DNA of 5,845 bases, taken from assembly GCA_011772595.1 (NCBI GenBank), contig WVZH01000460.1, forward strand, positions 1 through 5,845, read 5' to 3'. This stretch comes from Anaerolineales bacterium. GTDB taxonomy: Bacteria > Chloroflexota > Anaerolineae > Anaerolineales > E44-bin32. The notes beneath the pieces were generated by a model. That model searched no databases. It was not told the origin of the DNA and saw only the letters and a program-made list of their open reading frames with translations. Position 1 is the stretch's first letter; each line of letters opens with the position of its first letter. Positions 1 to 5,000 of this stretch are shown piece by piece. A program made the position numbers and the translations under genes.

Positions 1-61
1 CGGAGGCAGCTGAAAGAGGCCACGCTTCACTCGGTTTAAACACCAACCGGCTTTAAGGAGC

Positions 62-70
62 ACCTAACAT
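62..70 (+). other. Left remnant of attC-1 (R'' core), interrupted by the IS
   Basis: ACCTAAC at 62-68 fits the R'' consensus RYYYAAC of integron attC sites. In the intact sites downstream the R'' core is followed by about three spacer bases and then TCGCTGG or a similar L'' arm. Here it is followed instead by the end of an insertion sequence. Joining 61-70 to 1487 onward restores CACCTAACAT-CTCGCTGGAG, which has exactly the R''-spacer-L'' layout of the other sites (compare 3232-3251 and 4055-4070). The cassette this site belongs to lies mostly upstream of the window. Confidence 0.8.
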
Positions 71-71
71 C

Positions 72-89
72 TATGAAAATGCTGCGCCT
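72..89 (+). repeat. IS subterminal inverted repeat, transposase 3' side (IRR)
   Basis: Reads TATGAAAATGCTGCGCCT. The reverse complement of 1462-1479 reads TATGAAAGTGCTGCACCT, 16 of 18 identical. This copy begins on the second base of the shared CT core, so it is essentially terminal. Confidence 0.9.
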
Positions 90-109
90 GTCAAGGATGG
101 ATTCAGTTA

Positions 110-262
110 AATGAACTCATTCCCTCTAAGGGAAGGTCTTCCGATTTGGTTACGCCTCCAGCACTCCAAAGTCAAGCCGGTCTCACCGGAAACATCTATT
201 CGCCCTCAGCGGAGCAAGATTATGTATGCCAGGGGTGGCACAATCAACTCGCGGATCTCCAG
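110..262 (-). ncRNA. Putative bridge (seeker) RNA of the IS1111-group element
   Basis: This is the noncoding region between the transposase stop and the 3' end of the element, where IS1111-group elements are known to encode their guide RNA. Read on the minus strand, 5' to 3', it shows: AGTTGATTGT (plus 249-240), 9 of 10 identical to the left end plus core of the element itself (1488-1479 on the minus strand); a perfect 5-bp hairpin TGCCA-CCCC-TGGCA (240-227); AGATGTT (197-191), the same sequence as the minus strand of the target half at 72-66; a perfect 5-bp hairpin CCGGT-GAG-ACCGG (189-177); GCTGGAGGCG (162-153), identical to the plus strand of the other target half at 1490-1499; and a 3' hairpin TCCCT-TAG-AGGGA (133-121). 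Thus two guide-hairpin-guide modules occur in order. The two target guides cover 17 of 18 consecutive bases of the restored attC and pair with opposite strands, as bridge RNAs do. A second donor guide is less clear: the bases after the first hairpin pair only partly with 79-89. RNA ends are estimates. Confidence 0.75.
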
Positions 263-271
263 GGACCCATG

Positions 272-1201
272 TTAGGCGCGTGCCTTCCCCTGGTTGAGCG
301 AGACAGGGGACTTCTTCCCTCCCGGAGCCCAGTGAGGGGGTTCGCGGTAGGGTTCATTCTTTTTGAGAACCCAGTAGGTCGACTCCGCCAGATAACGTGC
401 GGTGGCCCCGACAGCGACGGCATGTCCCTTGCGCCTGCGGGTGCGCTCGTAGAGATGGACGACGTACTTGCGTCGCCAGTTGGAGTGGTGACGGTGCCGC
501 ACGATAACGTTGGCGGCTTCAATGAAAGCCCACTTCAGATAGGTGTTGCACTGTTTCACCATGCGTCCATAGTGAGCACGTCCTGCACTGGCGCTGACCT
601 TGGGAACTAGGCCGCAGTAGCTGGCGAAATGCTTAGCAGCCAGGAAGCGGTCAATTGAGCCGACCTCACGATCGATGACGATGGCAAGAACCTTGGCGGG
701 CCCGGGCACAGTCTGGACGAGTTGGATGGTTGGGGTGGACTGGATGCGATCGACGATACGATCTTCAAGTTGCTTGATGTGGCCAGTGAGGGTGTCTAGG
801 ATCTGAAGCTGCTGGTGGATGCAGCGTTCGGTTTCGGGCGGGAGTCGCTGAAGCAGGTGTTCGAGCTGCTGACGCCACTTGGGGGCGAAGATGTCGCTGG
901 CGGTCTCCAGGGAGAGAGCATACTTGGCCAAGGTGGATCGGATACGGTTCTTCACCATTGTGCGGTGCTTGGCGAATGTCATCCTGGTACGCGGCAGTTC
1001 CCGCTCATCGCGCACTTCGGCCGGCGGGATCCATACGGCTGGCAGTTTGCCTAGGAAGAGCAACGTGGCTAGCCCTTGAGCGTCGAGCTTATCGGTTTTG
1101 TGGATGTTTCCCATCATGACTTTGGCTTTGGCGGCATGAGCCAGGAGCGGAATGCAGCCGGATTCTTCGATCTCGGTAACGATCCACCTGTGCCGCACCA
1201 C
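272..1201 (-). pseudogene. IS110/IS1111 transposase, C-terminal part after frame break
   Basis: From W6 (1186) onward this frame continues the transposase begun at 1401. It holds KTDKLDA (D37 and D40), the last two acids of the DEDD RuvC-like site, a long helical and probably coiled-coil stretch at about 105-160, and the C-terminal transposase_20 domain with QTVPGPAKVLA (helix-hairpin-helix-like) and SYCGLVPKVSASAGRAHYGR at about 194-213. The serines there fit the catalytic serine of the family. The tail is basic. Joined to the first 63 codons the protein would be 367 residues, slightly long for the family. The ORF opens with GTG at 1201 inside a 26-bp inserted palindrome and its first five residues are not native. 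Without the N-terminal Asp and Glu it should be inactive alone. The stop codon lies in a GTTAGGC sequence at 271-277. Confidence 0.85.
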
Positions 1202-1401
1202 AGGTGCAGGCAGTACCAGTTGCCCACGGTCTCCAGAGCGACAGGGGTTCCTTGTGGGAATTGGGCGAGGAAGGACCTAATCGTGCCAGGAACGTGGCCG
1301 ATGCGGTTTCGCTGGACCAGGTTGCCACTGCCATCGAGGACGGTGAAGAGTGAAAAGTGTTTGTGGGCATCACAACCGATCGTATAATCTAAATGTGACA
1401 T
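1114..1401 (-). pseudogene. IS110/IS1111 transposase, N-terminal fragment
   Basis: It starts at ATG 1401 (MSHLDYTIGCDAHK), preceded by a strong ribosome-binding site AAGGAGGT (1414-1407) six bases away, so this is the true start of the transposase; an upstream ATG at 1482 lies in the IS end and is not needed. Residues 1-63 are the front half of the RuvC-like domain: D11 in GCDAHK and E57 in PVALETVGNWY are the first two acids of the DEDD site. After Y63 the frame should read WIVTEIEESG, which is found in another frame from 1186 down. Instead, 26 extra bases (1187-1212) lead into an unrelated 32-residue tail and a stop at 1114. Together with the C-terminal fragment the set of catalytic motifs is complete, so the break is recent. 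No obvious slippery heptamer is seen for a programmed shift. Confidence 0.85.
1187..1212. repeat. 26-bp palindromic insertion breaking the transposase frame
   Basis: Removing these 26 bases joins ...ALETVGNWY to WIVTEIEESG, the expected family sequence. Of them, 22 (1191-1212) form a near-perfect hairpin: TGCC-GCACC-ACA-GGTGC-A-GGCA, with one bulged A. Since 26 is not a multiple of three, it shifts the frame. No clear target duplication flanks it. Confidence 0.75.
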
Positions 1402-1461
1402 GTTGCACCTCCTTGCTTCCAAGAGTACTGCTGGACGACAAACTAGTACCAGTGAGGTGGG

Positions 1462-1479
1462 AGGTGCAGCACTTTCATA
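1462..1479 (-). repeat. IS subterminal inverted repeat, transposase 5' side (IRL)
   Basis: The partner of 72-89, with 16 of 18 matches. Seven bases separate it from the CT core at 1487-1488; this offset at the transposase 5' end fits the IS1111 group. Confidence 0.9.
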
Positions 1480-1486
1480 CAATCAT

Positions 1487-1568
1487 CTCGCTGGAGGCGA
1501 CCGGGGATGCAGCGCGAATTCAATCCGAAAAGTAACAACCCCGGCGCCTCAGCTCGAAAACGTTAGGC
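1487..1568 (+). other. attC-1, right part (L'' to R')
   Basis: The remainder of the attC interrupted by the IS. The L'' arm 1490-1506 (GCTGGAGGCGACCGGGG) pairs with the L' arm 1539-1553 (CCCCGGCGCCTCAGC) except for one G and one A left unpaired in the L'' arm. Such extrahelical bases direct integrase to the bottom strand of attC. The R' core GTTAGGC is at 1562-1568. With 62-70 the restored site is about 91 bp. Split by 1.4 kb, it should fold poorly, so the flanking cassette is probably locked in place. Confidence 0.85.
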
Positions 1569-1652
1569 GGCCCGCCCCCCGCCGCCTGTGTCAACGTAGG
1601 TTTCTAGGCCAATACCAACTTCGGCTAGGCACAAGTTGGAAGGAGCAGCAAG

Positions 1653-2099
1653 ATGGCCTTCACACACACGGTATCTCCAAAAGGGCAGCTGAGAGTGCTC
1701 CTCTCCGGCCTTGCCATCCTCACTGTCCTGGCATGCTCCGTCGGAATTGGAACCAGCGGACTCAATGTCACCACCGCCTTGATCGGCGACGCGTGGATGG
1801 CCACAGATGAGACAGGAGAGCAACGCACATCGGTCTACTCCGAGGATGCGACCTTCTTTGTTTTCATGGAACTTGAGGAGGCACCGGATGGCGCCGACAT
1901 CGAGGTTCGCTGGAACGAGCTCGACGCGTTAGGGCCGGGCGTGCACCAAGTCTTGACTCGCACCTCCATTCATGCACCAAACGAAGGCACGTACTACTTC
2001 TATCTGGCCAGCGAGACACTGTGGTCCGTGGCTTCCTACAGCGTACACATCTACTTGGATGGCAACTTCGCACAAGAACTGAGCTTCGCGGTCGAATGA
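1653..2099 (+). CDS. Putative exported lipoprotein with beta-rich domain (cassette B)
   Basis: A 148-residue protein. The start is supported by AAGGAG at 1640-1645, seven bases before the ATG. After a basic start (residues 9-14) comes a hydrophobic stretch, LLSGLAILTVLAC, ending at C28. VLAC is an acceptable but not ideal lipobox, so the protein is either a lipoprotein or anchored by an uncleaved signal. The rest is rich in alternating beta-type sequence with many aromatic residues. It ends in TYYFYLASETLWSVASYSV followed by HIYLDGNFAQELSFAVE, resembling a single Ig-like or beta-sandwich domain in which a strand, 'YxVxxYLDG', closes the fold. I do not recognise a named family and infer an extracytoplasmic binding or structural role. 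It is the only gene of its cassette, ends 59 bases before the R'' core of attC-2, and has no promoter of its own that I can see. Confidence 0.8.
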   Translation: MAFTHTVSPKGQLRVLLSGLAILTVLACSVGIGTSGLNVTTALIGDAWMATDETGEQRTSVYSEDATFFVFMELEEAPDGADIEVRWNELDALGPGVHQVLTRTSIHAPNEGTYYFYLASETLWSVASYSVHIYLDGNFAQELSFAVE

Positions 2100-2158
2100 C
2101 TACTCGGGCTGGGAACCGCCAACCTCATTCGGCCCTTCGCGGCATAGCCGAGTAGGCC

Positions 2159-2279
2159 GCCTAACACGCGCTGAAGCTGACCGGGGATGCTGCGCGAAAA
2201 TCAAGCCAGGTTGTATGATCGGGTCGCGAGCGATGCCGGCGGAGTTGTAATCCCCGGCAGCTTAGCTCAAACGTTATGC
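2159..2279 (+). other. attC-2 site
   Basis: R'' GCCTAAC at 2159-2165 and R' GTTATGC at 2273-2279, both fitting the consensus (R' is a variant of GTTAGGC). The L'' arm 2170-2187 (GCTGAAGCTGACCGGGGA) pairs with the L' arm 2251-2266 (TCCCCGGCAGCTTAGC) with one G and one A left extrahelical, at the same places as in attC-5. It closes cassette B (1563-2273). Confidence 0.9.
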
Positions 2280-2317
2280 GCTTCGATAAGATCATGTAGT
2301 TTAAAGAGGATCAACTT

Positions 2318-2482
2318 ATGAGATCCTTAATTTCTTTGAGCAGAAGGCCCTGGCTTTTCTCACTACTGATTCTTATTTTCTGGATCATATGCAACCTATT
2401 GGTCATAATTGCGCTTACCTGGATCCTTCAACTGGGAAGACTCTACTCAAGTTCAGGCGCCCTGGCCAACGCTTCTGGCTAA
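2318..2482 (+). pseudogene. Displaced N-terminal segment of the CPBP gene (cassette C)
   Basis: A 54-codon ORF starting 38 bases after the attC-2 core, with the ribosome-binding site AAAGAGGA (2303-2310) seven bases before the ATG. It encodes a short basic start (MRSLISLSRRPW) and a strong membrane helix, LFSLLILIFWIICNLLVIIAL, then runs out of frame to a TAA at 2480. The CPBP frame that follows is closed upstream by TAA at 2406 and has only a TTG start without a ribosome-binding site. CPBP proteins normally begin with such a basic segment and membrane helix. I therefore infer one gene with a one-base-type frameshift between 2409 and 2480. A full product would be about 290 residues. A genuine separate small membrane protein is the alternative. 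Confidence 0.6.
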
Positions 2483-3188
2483 CCTCTTGATGGTTTTCAT
2501 CGTGGCACCTTTTGTGCTGGGTTTCCCTGGAAAAGGGCATACCTATAGCGAATATCTATCTGAAATCCGCCTGACCAAGATGCGACCATTACTAGGCTTG
2601 ATCCTGTTGGGGTTGTCCTGCTACCTGATCATCGCATTATCGCAGGCTGCGGGTGTGCTGGTTTACCGTCTGATGGAAGGCTTGCCAGTTGATGGGAGTT
2701 TCATTCGCAGGTCATTCGTGCTGGCCAACGAACTGTCACCGCGCTCTAACAGCTGGTTGATCTCGCTCCCATCGATTCCTGAAGAAGCTGTCTGGCGTGG
2801 CGTGGTCCTGGCGGCATTCTTGCGCATCTATGACCAGCGCAAATCCATCATCTTCAGTGCCTTGGTTTTCGGCGCATTGCATATTGTCACAGTCCTCGAC
2901 GGTCAATCACTGATCTGGGCGGCAAGTAATGTTGTCTGGGCAGCCATCATCGGCCTTTTTTATGGTTATGTTACGCTCAAGACCGACAGCCTGCTCCCAG
3001 CTATGATCGTCCATTACCTGGGAAATCTCTTCGTCGCTGCGATCACCGCCTATGTTCAGGCCAATGCTTCCACCTCAGCGGTGGCGGTCTATGGGGTCCT
3101 GTTTACCTTTGGAATCATTCCCACAATCTTGATGATACTTTGGACACGCTTCTTCACTACTCATTGGCCTAGCATTCAGAAACTGTAG
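2409..3188 (+). CDS. CPBP family intramembrane metalloprotease-like protein (cassette C)
   Basis: A polytopic membrane protein of 259 residues counted from the TTG at 2409. All three motifs of the CPBP (CAAX protease and bacteriocin-processing, Abi) family are present: EExxxR as E125-E126-AVW-R130, FxxxH as F154-GAL-H158, and HxxxN as H202-YLG-N206. These Glu and His residues form the metal-binding active site in the inner membrane. At least six hydrophobic segments are visible. In the family, members process prenylated or peptide substrates, mature bacteriocins or give self-immunity; the substrate here cannot be told. The true start is probably the ATG at 2318 in another frame, with a frameshift in between, because the TTG has no ribosome-binding site. 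The gene fills the cassette and ends 44 bases before the R'' core of attC-3. Confidence 0.88.
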   Translation: MRLPGSFNWEDSTQVQAPWPTLLANLLMVFIVAPFVLGFPGKGHTYSEYLSEIRLTKMRPLLGLILLGLSCYLIIALSQAAGVLVYRLMEGLPVDGSFIRRSFVLANELSPRSNSWLISLPSIPEEAVWRGVVLAAFLRIYDQRKSIIFSALVFGALHIVTVLDGQSLIWAASNVVWAAIIGLFYGYVTLKTDSLLPAMIVHYLGNLFVAAITAYVQANASTSAVAVYGVLFTFGIIPTILMILWTRFFTTHWPSIQKL

Positions 3189-3231
3189 AGAAAGAATTTT
3201 CTATGAAGAGAATCGAGTTCTAGCTTCATGC

Positions 3232-3386
3232 GCCTAACGTCTCGCTGGAGCATACTCTTCGACTGCGCGCCTCGCTTCACTCGGCGCTCCGCTCAGAGCT
3301 GCTCCCTGGCCTGGCCTGGCGGCCAGCCAGCCTGTCCTGGCTGACGCCAGTCAGTCCAGGGGACAGGCAGCTCGAGGCCGTTAGGC
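3232..3386 (+). other. attC-3 site
   Basis: R'' GCCTAAC at 3232-3238, followed by the spacer and TCGCTGGAGC, and R' GTTAGGC at 3380-3386. The L' side GGCAGCTC pairs with GAGC of the L'' side. The middle is long and includes a block (3298-3373) identical to one in attC-4 that is rich in CTGG and CCAG and can fold on itself. The site is about 155 bp, on the long side for attC. Confidence 0.87.
3298..3373 (+). repeat. 76-bp repeat, copy 1 (inside attC-3)
   Basis: Identical over 76 bases to 4133-4208. It begins GCTGCTCCCTGG and ends CAGGGGACAGGCAGCTC, with the two ends complementary to each other and several CTGG/CCAG units between them. It forms the L' half of the attC site. Confidence 0.92.
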
Positions 3387-3448
3387 GTTTGGAGTCAGTG
3401 GTCACTTAGAGAAGTATTATTCTTATTAAAGCGAAAAGGAGAGGTAAC

Positions 3449-3703
3449 TTGGACCAGAATTCCAGTATTCAAAGCATATGGCTAATCATCGTAATTTGGA
3501 GTTTAGTTTATGTGGCAGATTATTACTTAACAATTCTCTTTGCCAGAAGGCATAAAGAATATCTGTATACTTATGTCAACTACGAAGGTAGTCTTGAATT
3601 AACTCCCGAATTTCAGAAGGATGTAGATGGGTTACGGCTTGTTAGCCCACAGTTTATCATCCGTTGGCTGATATCATTGATTTTCCTTTATTTATTGTGG
3701 TGA
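3449..3703 (+). CDS. Two-helix membrane protein, first half of a TGA-split gene (cassette D)
   Basis: An 84-residue ORF from a TTG start preceded by the purine-rich ribosome-binding site AAGGAGAGG eight or fewer bases upstream. No ATG is available, so the TTG start is credible. It has a membrane helix at about 8-31 (IWLIIVIWSLVYVADYYLTILF), a soluble middle containing ELTPEFQKDVDGLRLVSPQF, and a second helix at 69-84 ending LYLLW. The stop is TGA at 3701-3703. Reading on in the same frame gives LSVVEIEQPQFFYVF and the whole next ORF, without another stop until 4049. The two ORFs therefore look like one gene of about 200 codons with a TGG-to-TGA change after Trp84. The DYYLT and ELTPEFQKDVD pattern reminds me of an uncharacterised membrane protein family, but I cannot name it. 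The DNA is visibly more AT-rich than the neighbouring cassettes. Confidence 0.75.
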   Translation: MDQNSSIQSIWLIIVIWSLVYVADYYLTILFARRHKEYLYTYVNYEGSLELTPEFQKDVDGLRLVSPQFIIRWLISLIFLYLLW

Positions 3704-3712
3704 TTATCAGTT

Positions 3713-4051
3713 GTGGAAATAGAACAGCCGCAATTCTTCTACGTGTTTGTTGGTGCGCTTATATTACGGGGAGCAGTCGTACTTCTTAGGCATATCAGGA
3801 ATTTATCAATATATCCAATTGCCAAATCAGGCGGGCTGAAGGGGAAGATAGAATACACTCGATGGTCTATACTAAGACTCTCGGCCGTAGAACTTCTTAG
3901 TCTTGGTGTACTGTTTCTTCTATTGGCAATCTTGTTGAAAAGTTGGTTTATTGGGGGAGGGGCATTTGGTTGTATGGTCACAGGGATGCAGCATTGGAAA
4001 ATGTCCAAGAAAGCTCTTGCGATGTCCCAAACGCCTCAAGATGATACCTAA
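3713..4051 (+). CDS. Membrane protein, second half of a TGA-split gene (cassette D)
   Basis: 112 codons from a GTG that lacks a convincing ribosome-binding site, nine bases after the TGA of the previous ORF and in the same frame. The protein has a first helix at about 7-25 with a positively charged continuation (LLRHIRNLSIYPIAKSGG), a basic loop and a second long hydrophobic region at 57-91 (AVELLSLGVLFLLLAILL, then a Gly-rich WFIGGGAFG), and ends in a short polar tail. It most likely forms the C-terminal half of one four-helix protein. Separate translation by restart at GTG, or read-through of the TGA, would be the ways it could still be made. TGA is used as an ordinary stop by other genes here (2097, 4801, 5382), so a recoded TGA throughout the genome is unlikely. 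Function unknown. Confidence 0.65.
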   Translation: MEIEQPQFFYVFVGALILRGAVVLLRHIRNLSIYPIAKSGGLKGKIEYTRWSILRLSAVELLSLGVLFLLLAILLKSWFIGGGAFGCMVTGMQHWKMSKKALAMSQTPQDDT

Positions 4052-4054
4052 AAC

Positions 4055-4221
4055 GCCTAACCATTCGCTGGAGCAGTCCCGAGATTCAGGGAAAATTGCC
4101 CAGAGATGGTGTATGATCGAAGGTGAAAGCGGGCTGCTCCCTGGCCTGGCCTGGCGGCCAGCCAGCCTGTCCTGGCTGACGCCAGTCAGTCCAGGGGACA
4201 GGCAGCTCAAAGCCGTTAGGC
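4055..4221 (+). other. attC-4 site
   Basis: R'' GCCTAAC at 4055-4061, then TCGCTGGAGCAGTCCC, and R' GTTAGGC at 4215-4221. GAGC and GTCCC of the L'' side can pair with GGGAC and GCTC of the L' side with a bulge. The L' half (4133-4208) is identical to that of attC-3, while the L'' half and loop differ. About 167 bp. R'' starts three bases after the cassette D stop codon. Confidence 0.87.
4133..4208 (+). repeat. 76-bp repeat, copy 2 (inside attC-4)
   Basis: Identical to 3298-3373. The sequence just outside differs: upstream completely, downstream CAAAGCC against CGAGGCC before the R' core. Confidence 0.92.
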
Positions 4222-4257
4222 GGAGATGTTAATTCTAGATTCCATTGAGGTGTATCC

Positions 4258-4803
4258 GTGAAGAAGTTTGCTCTGGTATTCGTTTCCACGCTGCTAACCG
4301 GCTGTGGATATCGTCTCGTTCCATCTGATACCCTCCCTGATTCTGGTTGGTTTCCTGGTACTGGTCCAGGAATGCACGGTGGAACTGCATGGGGTTCTGG
4401 TTCTTTTGATAGTATTGGGGAACAGATCTATTTCACTGCAGTAAACGCTGCTGGAGAACGAATTGCTTATGATGGAGGACCTATTGGGGGGATGATGATG
4501 GGCGGCTACTTGGCATGTGCTTCTTGTCACGGGCTGGATGGAAGCGGCGGCCGTCATGTAATGCATATGCAAGTCATGGACGCTCCTGATATTCGTTGGT
4601 CAGAATTAGCAGGTGAAGAAGCTGGAGAGCACGATGAAGATGAGCACGAACATGGGGTGGAATATAGTCTTGAACTATTTCGTCTGGCAGTAGTTGAAGG
4701 TAAACACCCAGATGGTGAACCATTATCAGAAGATATGCCGCGTTGGCATATAAGTGATGAAGATCTGGTTGACCTGATGGAGTACCTTATGAGCCTTCCC
4801 TGA
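4258..4803 (+). CDS. Monoheme cytochrome c lipoprotein (cassette E)
   Basis: 181 residues from a GTG start with the ribosome-binding site GAGGT (4247-4251) six bases upstream. A signal peptide ends in a classical lipobox, LLTGC, lipidated at C16, so the protein sits on the outer face of the cell membrane or in the periplasm. One heme c site, C87-AS-C90-H91, lies in YLACASCHGLDGSGG. M160 in LSEDMPRW is the likely second axial ligand, followed by the class I-like C-terminal helix DEDLVDLMEYLMSLP. Ahead of the heme, a Gly-rich GGPIGGMMMGG and a segment with GEQIYFTAVNAAGERIAYDGG recall soluble electron carriers attached to oxidases. An insert rich in acidic residues and His (119-134, EEAGEHDEDEHEHG) could bind a metal. 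The role is electron transfer; the partner is unknown and no oxidase or reductase gene is nearby. It is the only gene in its cassette. Confidence 0.9.
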   Translation: MKKFALVFVSTLLTGCGYRLVPSDTLPDSGWFPGTGPGMHGGTAWGSGSFDSIGEQIYFTAVNAAGERIAYDGGPIGGMMMGGYLACASCHGLDGSGGRHVMHMQVMDAPDIRWSELAGEEAGEHDEDEHEHGVEYSLELFRLAVVEGKHPDGEPLSEDMPRWHISDEDLVDLMEYLMSLP

Positions 4804-4851
4804 TGGAAACGAGGATTAGAGGTTGGCTTGGGAATCTTAATTGTAATCTCG

Positions 4852-4975
4852 GCCTAACCAGTCACTGAAGCTGACCGGGCGCGCAGCGCGATTTGCATGG
4901 AGATGGGATTAATTAAGCAGCGTGAAAATATTGCGAAGGGCCGTAGCCCGGCAGCTTAGCTCCAAACCGTTAGGC
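4852..4975 (+). other. attC-5 site
   Basis: R'' GCCTAAC at 4852-4858 and R' GTTAGGC at 4969-4975. The L'' arm 4865-4880 (CTGAAGCTGACCGGGC) pairs with the L' arm 4946-4959 (GCCCGGCAGCTTAG), leaving one G and one A extrahelical, the same pattern as attC-2. Length 124 bp. Confidence 0.9.
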
Positions 4976-5000
4976 GGCATGCCCTAGATTAAGGATGATG

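Larger units (their letters stand above)
71..1486 (-). mobile_element. IS110-family (IS1111 group) insertion sequence inserted in an attC site
   Basis: A 1416-bp element with a DEDD-type transposase on the minus strand. Its ends carry an 18-bp inverted repeat with 16 matches (72-89 and 1462-1479). The repeat is subterminal: at the transposase 5' side seven bases (1480-1486) separate it from the core, while at the 3' side it abuts the core. CATCT is present at both junctions (68-72 and 1484-1488), so the exact cut cannot be placed within these five bases; I used CT as the core. Subterminal inverted repeats, a short 5' leader (about 85 bases), a longer 3' noncoding region (about 200 bases) and no true target duplication are family traits of the IS1111 group. 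A subset of that group, IS1111-attC, is known to insert into attC sites in one orientation, opposite to the cassettes, as here. The transposase reading frame is broken, so movement would need a transposase supplied in trans. Confidence 0.92.

Noticed and set aside
3..56. Possible C-terminal end of the upstream cassette gene (open frame from the window edge to TAA at 54-56; another frame ends at 37-39).
   Set aside because: Only 17 or 12 codons are visible, with no recognisable motif and no way to choose between frames. CGCTTCACTCGG at 23-34 also occurs in attC-3 (3273-3284), so this may be noncoding.
62..277. Reading 62-277 as one complete attC (ACCTAAC ... GTTAGGC).
   Set aside because: There are no complementary L'' and L' arms inside, the span crosses the IS end and transposase stop, and the true partner arms are found at 1487-1568.
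146..610. Plus-strand ORF of 154 codons over the IS 3' region.
   Set aside because: It is antisense to the transposase and guide RNA region, has no ribosome-binding site and a low-complexity, unfamily-like product; a shadow frame.
1400..1810. Plus-strand ORF of 136 codons spanning the IS end, attC-1 and the lipoprotein start.
   Set aside because: It runs through an IS terminus and an attC stem, and overlaps a better supported gene in another frame.
3189..3212. AGAAAGAATTTTCT-like inverted repeat after the CPBP gene as a terminator.
   Set aside because: The stem is short and AT-only, with no T-run; the attC hairpin follows.
3405..3435. AT-rich TATTAT/TTATTA stretch before cassette D as a promoter.
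   Set aside because: No convincing -35 and -10 pair at proper spacing; the whole cassette is AT-rich.
3449..4051. TGA recoded as Trp across the genome.
   Set aside because: Other well-formed genes here end at TGA (2097-2099, 4801-4803, 5382-5384).
3298..4208. CRISPR-type array based on the 76-bp repeat pair.
   Set aside because: There are only two copies 835 bp apart, each inside an attC site with gene sequence between them.
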